From NCBI GenBank assembly GCA_021234155.1, contig JAJEKV010000013.1:14857877-14921876 (forward strand): a stretch of 64,000 nt of DNA, read 5' to 3'. The DNA is from Isoetes taiwanensis (Eukaryota > Streptophyta > Lycopodiopsida > Isoetales > Isoetaceae). Positions 56,496-64,000 of the stretch are shown in pieces. Under the pieces are notes generated by a model. It saw only the letters and a list, made by a program, of their open reading frames with translations, searched no databases and had not been told where the DNA came from. The translations under genes were made by a program, and so were the position numbers. Positions within the stretch are counted from its first letter, which is position 1, and each line of letters begins with the position of its first letter.

Positions 56496-58549
56496 CTGAT
56501 TAGTCTTGTACATGATAAAAAACCATCTTGTGGACAGATTGGTCTCCGTGGTCTCCATTCCATTCAATTTTATATTAGCTATTGAAGAGCTTAGGCTCCA
56601 GGGATAGGTTCCAGACATGTTTCCCAAAACTTCTTATTTTTTTAGAAAAAATATATTTTGGAAGTATAAAACGTTTCTTTGGCAGTTTACCTTAACCGGA
56701 AAAAAAAAAAATCCAGTCCACCCTAGCCTTAGCAACAGCCCACTAGCAATGACATCTACAGAGGTCAATCCCTACTGTAGTCTTATCAGTCCATACTAGG
56801 ATCAAAATCCTTGATGGCACCAATCATCACTGAACCACAAGTCTTTAACCCAAAAACCCAAAAACAATAAGCCTCTAAGAACAAGAATCAGAAATAAAAA
56901 ATTGACGTATCCAAGTAGGACACATATCAATACGCCTCGTATTTAATCTTGCCTTCTGTTTACAAGGCTTCAAATATGAACCAGATGTCAACTGGTTAGA
57001 CCATAATCAAGCCAAACTATCTTGAATTAATGTCCATGCAAACTCAGACTTTGATATTACAAAGCCATTTTCCTTTTCCATGCTGCCTTTAGCCTTAGAC
57101 ATTGCATGCATGCCCAAACTGTTTAAACATGCTTAGATATTTAACTATTATGCCTATCTTGCCAATACTCATGCTTAGTTCCTGCATGTTGGTTATACAG
57201 CCTCCGTATAAGGCCATTCTGCTGCTATCATTAAGCATTCAACCAATGTTTGCTGACTTGTACACACAAATCAATCACTCTATGTGTTTATTTAGATGAT
57301 CATAAAAGACGGAAATAACATGCAATGTAACACCTATCATATCACCCCTTATTCCTTAATCTACACCGTACACAAAGTTCCTCGTTTGTGGGGTATGGAA
57401 GTATGGAATTTGCTATACTGTATAACAAGACTTGCAAAATACTATAAGATTTGAGGTAATATACTATATGGTGTTGATTTTGTACGTACAAAACATAATT
57501 ATAGGGGCTCTCGCTGCCCTACGTCACCCCCCATGTGAATATGCACCCAAACCAAAGGGGGTTTGAAGGGGGATTTAATTTAAAGGTAATGTAATGGTTT
57601 AATGTAATGGTTTAATTTAATTTAATGTAATGGTTTTTGTTATAGGTTAAAAAAAATTTTTGCCCCTTCGGGGCTAATTAATGTTAATAGTAATTATATG
57701 TTGGGGCTAATTAATGTTAATAGTAATTATATGTTGGTTGTTATATGTAGGTAAACATTTGGGGGATGTTAGAGTGATAAAAAAAACGAGAGATTAAAGT
57801 CCAAAAGTATCTTTATTTAGTGCATTTTCAATGCAAAGTTTGAATCTTGCTTTGCAATTGAAATTGTCATTTCGGTGTGTGTCTCGTTACGAAATACAAG
57901 TAGAAAACAATGTGTTAAGTAAAAAGGAGAATGCAAGTAAACTTAATGAATATTCCTAGAGAAGAGCTATCTGCAACACAACTCAAAAAGATGGACATAT
58001 AGAAGAAACAAAAGAAGATTGTTAAACCGCTATTTTCATGCAGCTAGACTGAAAGAAATAATAATAATTTGCTAGAGATCATGTGTAAGCCATAACTGCT
58101 GCATCAACCAGGTCAGGAGCTCGTTGAGGACTAAGTCCCACATTTATCGAATTGAATTGTTCTTGTCCATGTCATACCATACAGGTTTAACTTGATCAGC
58201 TCATTAAAAAAACACATCATTTCAATGCAACAGCATTTCAATGCAATCCCGATAGGCATCTTTAAGTCACCAAGTATAACGTCATATGTCTTTGCGGTAT
58301 ATATGTTTGCGGTAAGATGATGAGGTAAAATTAGTGAGCATTTGAAAGAAGGAATTGATTGTGCTAGCGGGACCACATGTAATATCTACACGAATAGTAG
58401 GGATATCAAAAGTAATATCTATACGGAAGAAGTTTGAGTGCACGGAATGGAACCGATATACTACATGTCGCCGCCACCTTAACTACATTAGAAATCAGAA
58501 TAAAAACAATAGCTCAATCGCATTATGGAGCTGATCTGATTAGGCGTAA
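56496..58549. other. AT-rich intergenic DNA
   Basis: No gene. Around 57585-57640 TTTAATGTAATGGTTTAAT words repeat. A 33-bp tandem duplication follows at 57670-57735. Small ORFs carry no signature. Confidence 0.5.
57670..57735. repeat. 33-bp tandem duplication
   Basis: GGGGCTAATTAATGTTAATA... at 57670-57702 is repeated exactly at 57703-57735. Confidence 0.92.
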
Positions 58550-58903
58550 GCAACAATTTGCAAAACATTCCTTGAAACAATATCTTTCAATGGCGTTTTC
58601 AAAAACAAGTTAATTGCATCCTGTAGGGCGTCCATCTTTGAATATACGCATTAACCATAATATTCCATGAAAAACATTACGACAATCCATGCTTTCAAAA
58701 ATCTTCTTTGCATCCTCCAAAGCTCCACATTTTCCATACACTTGGATTAGAAGCGTTTGCCACATATCCACCTATTTGATGGCCATTTTTAGTGATGAGA
58801 TGGTCAATGCGCTTACCTTGATCCGGATCTTTACGACCGCGCATCTCTGCAATAAGGATGCAATGAATGGGACATCTAGAGGACCTTGTTCATTTGCTTC
58901 CAT
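58550..58903 (-). pseudogene. PPR protein pseudogene (minus strand)
   Basis: From ATG at 58903 downward: MEANEQGPLDVPFIASLLQR, CAVV, then in a shifted frame GKRIDHLI and GGYVANALIQVYGKCGALED, AKKIFESMDCRNVF, NAYIQ and DIVSRNV. The PLS-type PPR wording (NALI.VYGKCG.LEDA..IFE.M..RNV.SWN.MV.AYIQ) is clear. At least three frame changes and the absence of the remainder make it a dead fragment. It has different wording from the PPR pieces at 17-22 kb, so it is a separate gene copy. Confidence 0.82.
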
Positions 58904-60022
58904 GTCGAGGTTTTAAGATTGCGGATGTACATTTGAATGCACGCATTGCAAGGATCTATTAGGTGTATTGTAATGGCTCAAGCGTCATCTCACAAGACTT
59001 GCAATTACAAAATGCAACAAATCCTAATCAATAACCAATGAAAAATTCAGGCGAGCTCCAAATCCAAACCATATCAATCTCGATGCAAGGGATGCGATGC
59101 GCACAAAAATAGGAGGGAGCCCACATGGCCATATGGTAAGCAGTGCGTCCATGCGCTAAAGCTGCGCCCTGACGCATCGCCCGACCTCTGCATCGACCCT
59201 TGCCCCGCATATAACACGACCATTCATGCATGCAACCCTAGTTTTTGCCATAACAAGGCATGGAAAACAATGATGTCTTTGCGAGCGAGCTTTACTTACT
59301 CGGTTTCTTTCTTCCTTAAGGCGAAATTGCTCTCGGTGTAAGCCTTTGCCCGCCCTCCTCTTCATTTTTGGCCCCTTTGGAGGGATTTGTTTGTGCGCCA
59401 TTGGAAACCCGATCATCTTTGGCGGCCAACTATGGCTAGGGTTTCTATTTGTTTCCACAAACCAAACACAAGAATACCAGCGAGCTTTACTTACTCGGTT
59501 CCTTTCTTCCTTAAGTTCTTGAAATTGCTCGGGTGTAAGCACTGCCCGCCACTCCTCTTAAAAGCTTCAGATATGGCTGAATATATTTGATATATCCCTG
59601 CCAGACCTATAACTCTTATAATGCTTCCCCAGATTGAAGCCAAAGATTGGAGATTCAATCACCAAACAACACACATACAGTATGGCAACAAACAACACAG
59701 ATCCAAATCTGTTTCCACAATCACAGATCCAAATCTGTTTCCACTCTGATCACAAGAACATTAATTTGGCTTGCATGTTCAGCCCCTAAAATAAAAAGAG
59801 GGCTTTTGTTGTGAGCCCTTGGATGTTGGACCATTGAAAAAAAAAACTAAATCAACGACTAAGAAATGGTGCACTCTAGATGTACGCATTAGTACATCCA
59901 TTCGAATACGCCATGAAATCTTAGGAAAACCTTTGTGAAAAGCGTACAAAAACACAAAAAAAACCCCCTGTTATTATGCTACATATTTATACAAAATCTG
60001 CTTACATTCACAAGTGATTCAA
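58904..60022. other. Intergenic DNA with an 80-bp direct duplication
   Basis: 59285-59362 and 59480-59559 are direct copies (GCGAGCTTTACTTACTCGGT, TTTCTTCCTTAAG, GAAATTGCTC, GGTGTAAGC, GCCCGCC, CTCCTCTT). On the minus strand they give the repeated peptide LKEERNRVSKAR in an ORF at 59542-59156. That could be an ancient 5' exon repeated once, but no protein family is recognised. Confidence 0.5.
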
Positions 60023-60116
60023 AAAGCAAGATTACATTACTGTTTCTGCCTTTTATGGCCAGCATGTCTAAAGCAAGATTACATTACTGTTTCTGCCTTT
60101 TATGGCCAGCATGTCT
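60023..60116. repeat. 47-bp tandem duplication
   Basis: AAAGCAAGATTACATTACTG... at 60023-60069 is repeated exactly at 60070-60116. Confidence 0.93.
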
Positions 60117-63100
60117 AGAAATTTTAGATCCGCCTAAACTGAAAAGCATAGATCTTCTTACAGCAAAATAGACTATAACTTAAGATGCCTTCAGCAAGTT
60201 TATAGATCCGTTTAGTTAAATACTTAGAGATAACAAACTGTTACAGCAAGAAGTAAAATGTGGTATTTCTCCCTTTTCATAAAAAAAAACCAGAAGAAGT
60301 GACTCCATACGAGCCTGATTTCATATGTACTCCAACGCAAATCCATCCTTTACCGCCAGATCATGAAATTGAAAGCGAAAAGTCCATAATAAGAGGAGAA
60401 ACCGGTACCTGCAGCCAAACAACACAACATTAGCATAAGAATGGTAATGAGTGAAGGGCCAGAAGGTACATTAGGTTTCTCAGCTCTTCGCTGATCACCT
60501 ATTGTAGCCTTCTTGCTCTCAAATCAATACCAGCTGAAAACCATCAAAAGAAATTAACCATCTAAGAAGTTCCAAGCCTCCATGTAATTTTACATTATTT
60601 AGAACCAAGTAGAAAAGCATTTATATCTTACTGTTATGGTTATGCCACAACAGACCCAGAACCGTGACTACATATGCAAGAGATTAAGGATATTCATGCA
60701 TTATACTGCAAGAACTGGAGGATCAACCAAGAATATCCATTTAATATCCAAGCCGTAGGCTTATATTCAACTTTCAAATCACTGTCATGCACCTTTGAGA
60801 ACCAACAGCTATGCAACAACTCGTAAAAATACCTTGGTTATTCAAAGCCTACCATTATTTTAATTGCATCATCATGCAAGAACTTGAATCAAAGACATTT
60901 GAACCTAGATTAAGTTTACAACTTAACCAAACATGAATGTCAAGTTCACATTCACAGCCGTGTGTTTGGGACATTGTTCTTGAAGCTGGATCCAGCTTGT
61001 TTGCTTCCATCACCATTCTGCATGCCCATACATTTTTATTTGGGCCAGGGGCATTTTTAGCCCAACATTTCTCGTAGAAACCATGGGAAGCCTGCGATAG
61101 CAGCAGACATCTCTTCCTTTAATGAATGTATGCTAGACTGAATCAAATTCGTCTTGATAATCAAACATCCTGCCTTTGATATACGATGGTAATTATTCCC
61201 ACCGATTTTGTGTATCATTTAGATATTTACCGCCAAATATAGGCTAAATCCTGCCCATTGCTTATACCACAGTAATAACAGTCATTTGATTCCGGCATGT
61301 GGACTTACCAACTCCACCGCAATCTTCTTAAACCAAGGTCATAGCATAGATTTACACTCCATGTCTAAGGCCTATTTATGTCAGAATATCACACCTCAAA
61401 CACCAACCACTGCACCAGAATAAGACGTTTTGCACATAATCCCTTACCGTTGTGGTGCTCAGTCAGGGTTATGGCCGTGAACCCAGCCTTGCTCGTGTAG
61501 AGCATCTCCATTGTCCATCGGTCTGTACCCTAAACCCGGCTTTGATAATTTGTGGAGTTAGAGTACGAAACAAGTTTCTGGCCCTACAGTAAGAGCCATT
61601 ACAGGCTAAATCACAATTAAGTTAAACACAAATACTAGTGTGCTCACCAAATATTCTATTAAAAGCTTGTAAAAATTAAGCCCAAGTGAGCCAAGTCCCT
61701 GCCCTTGGAACCACAGTCATAGGCTTATTGAAAATAAGACATTATTCTATAATTATCCCTGTACAAATAAAAAACCTTTAGATTTAAGCACCCTGCATCC
61801 TATCATAGTCCAAAGACCGTATGTATAAGCAAAAGCCATCATGTTTAAGCCTTAGTATCACATAGATATGTAGCAATGCAATTGTTTACTAATATAAAAT
61901 AAGGTATTAAATTCAATTTCAAAGGTATTAAATTTGACAATTTTCACATTACGTCCATCTAGGTTTTATCCTAGTGTATTCATGCAATTGGCAAGTCCAA
62001 CTACAAGTCCCAATATTTATTAAGACCATAAACATGGAAAAATATATATAAAAAAATCTTTAATCTTGACCAAAACCTTTAGTCAAGACTTTGAATCTTA
62101 GATCTTATGCAAGAAATAAGACTCCAATTAGCAGCCTTAGAATTTATAGGTGTATATAAATCTAAGCATTGACTTGGTTCCAAATTTTACCAAAAAGTTG
62201 AAAAAGACAAAGGCCAAAGATCATTAACAAGCACATGTGGTATAAAAAAGTAATTTATTCCATAAAAAATTTTGATAAGCGTATTTCAGAAAAAAAGGTT
62301 AAATCCAGACCAAAATTTCATTGAAGAAAATGTCAAGAACAATGTTAACATTCCAATTAGGACTGTATTTGATAATTTTGTAGATGTCCCTCCAGATCTC
62401 CGAAGTAAAACTTCGTCCGAGAGATGCTCCAATGAAGTGACAGATTAACATATCAATGCAAAGAGTAAAAGATCCTGTTACCTGCAGTAAACCAACCAAA
62501 AATTAGCCTAATGGGTAATCATGGCAGCACTAGCAGGTATCATGGGATCTTTTAGGTTATCCCCTTCACTCTGCTTGATAAACAGAAAGATAAAGCAGAA
62601 AAATAGAAGATGAGGATTAGTCTATTAATATCCATACGTTTTTACATCATAGCAGTTTTACAGAGTAGCTAAGATCTGTTGTGCAGGAGCATATGCATTT
62701 CTAGCACTAAATTTGGCTAGAATCACTGCTATATTATTAACAAGAAAATACAGAGAATAATATCATGTTTTAGCAATAGGAACAGAATATAAAACTCACA
62801 ACCTATGTGTATTTTTGGAAAGCTATATCCCCTCAGATTTGATATGCAGACCAGATCCTTAACCATATATGACAAATAATAAGCTATGGCAATGTCATTT
62901 CTTGACCCAGATCTATCTAGAATTGAAGTCTTACATTAAGAACAAAAGGACCTAGTTAGCCAGATTCATCACAATTCATGTGGTTACTTCCACCTATCAG
63001 AGAAATTTAAAGCAATGAAATATGCAGACCTAGTTCTGTTCTAGATGTTTATTCCATGCATAAGAACAAGAGTTTAACACTAGACCTGTCACATGATGGA

Positions 63101-64000
63101 CCATTAAAGGGCATTTTGAAGGTTCACAAAAAAAATCATATAAAATCAAGAACGCAAAAACTAGCCAAACCCTTTCTAGGAATTCATAATTGGCAGTCAA
63201 GCTTCACATAAAAAATACACAAAAATGTATCAGCTTCCATTCTTGTGAGTTATGCTCTAGCAAACCCAAGGGGGTCAAGTACCAAAAGCTTCATGTTTAC
63301 ACAAAGTAAAACTGCCTTGATGAAAAGATTTTTTTGATTTTTTTGGTTATAATGTTATTTTTCTACACGAGATATAGAGCAAGGCACAAAAAACCACATC
63401 TCAATTGGAACTCTGTGAAGGAAGATAGAGCAATTCAAACATGACAGGGTCAAAACTGTCTTCTGCCTTCTGGGAACCAGTACTGGTTCCCAGAAAGCAG
63501 TTGTGATATAAAAACAACAACTTTGAGAAGGACATTAATTTTGAGTTCAAATTTGGCATATAAATATTCACAAGATCCTCCATCCTAGAAAAATATTTGT
63601 TGAGTTTGAATTTGATGTTTTGACTTTTATTTCTATTTTCAATTTTAGGGAATTTATACAAATGGATAACATTGCTACATATGACTCTAGGTTGTCCTCC
63701 AAAAAATCACATTATGAAAGCTTATAAGGATTGAAACCAATGCAAAAACGAACTTGTAAAAAGAACAAAAGACGTGGTAAAAAAAAAAATCAAAAACGAT
63801 ATCTGTACCTGCCCATTACTGGTCCATAGTTCATTTAAAATTTGATAATATCCTTATGTTAGTCCATTTCAAGTTGAATTTTGGGACACGAGTAGCTCTT
63901 GAACCACTTTGTTCCCAAAAAATATTTGTTGTTCATTATCTTGAGGATTATACTAGAATAGATAACATCAATTATATTATATCTTCCATGTTTATTCTAG
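60117..64000. other. Gene-free AT-rich DNA up to the window end
   Basis: Only short ORFs. The one at 62299-62499 (minus) follows an ACTGCAG acceptor-like site and reads SLGRSFTSEIWRDIYKIIKY, which could be an isolated exon, but no family is recognised. The composition (few CpG, many A/T runs) would suit a long intron or intergenic space. Confidence 0.45.
63468..63495. repeat. 28-bp perfect palindrome
   Basis: TTCTGGGAACCAGT followed directly by ACTGGTTCCCAGAA: a perfect dyad with no loop in AT-rich surroundings. It could be a binding site for a dimeric protein or the centre of a former inverted repeat. Only the symmetry is seen. Confidence 0.9.

Noticed and set aside
59156-59542. 128-codon minus-strand ORF as a firm gene
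   Set aside because: The repeated peptide comes from a DNA duplication; no domain or splice support, so left as a finding only.

Overview
The window reads as nuclear DNA of a land plant with a large, repeat-laden genome. The clues are plant-only gene families (a stomatal-type bHLH factor, a MYND-type ubiquitin protease, a GH32 invertase relic, PPR relics), short GT-AG introns, L1 and RTE LINEs, and a low density of intact genes separated by decayed transposons. A gymnosperm is a reasonable guess, but the sequence alone does not settle it. There are no bacterial operons, CRISPR arrays or organelle gene clusters.

Layout. 1-2.6 kb: antisense LINE ORF1-like debris and two unidentified minus-strand ORFs. 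3.6-5.6 kb: decayed exons, possibly of a class I haem peroxidase, then a clear UMP-CMP kinase pseudogene. 7.1-9.85 kb: a TATA-bearing LTR-like block, then an 87-bp-period degenerate repeat. 10.42-14.28 kb: a 12-exon MYND/USP ubiquitin protease gene (+). 15.4-17.2 kb: a long hairpin and a duplicated unit split by a 356-bp TIR element that carries a tRNA-like segment. 17.4-22.5 kb: two PPR pseudogene pieces and a detached RTE 3' tail. 25.14-28.79 kb: a 3.66-kb segment with terminal inverted repeats, C-rich minisatellites at both ends and unidentified exon remnants inside. 29.24-30.68 kb: a five-exon GDSL lipase/esterase with one frameshift. 38.3-40.0 kb: an intronless, multiply broken cell-wall-type invertase.

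40.87-41.35 kb (-): an intact three-exon gene for a 73-residue twin-CX9C protein resembling the cytochrome c oxidase assembly factor COA4. Its promoter side holds a 460-bp TIR element. 44.34-45.66 kb (+): an intact bHLH gene of the FAMA/SPEECHLESS/MUTE class, closest to FAMA. 47.1-56.5 kb: a three-layer nest, an L1 LINE of about 7 kb inside a TIR DNA element (47807-55881), itself inside an RTE LINE whose two halves flank it. 58.5-58.9 kb (-): another PPR relic. The rest up to 64 kb is unannotated AT-rich DNA with small tandem duplications and a 28-bp perfect palindrome.

The living genes (ubiquitin protease, COA4-like, FAMA-like, perhaps the GDSL gene) are not functionally linked and sit as separate islands. 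The window's main interest is the small COA4-like gene, the FAMA-like gene, and the layered transposon architecture.
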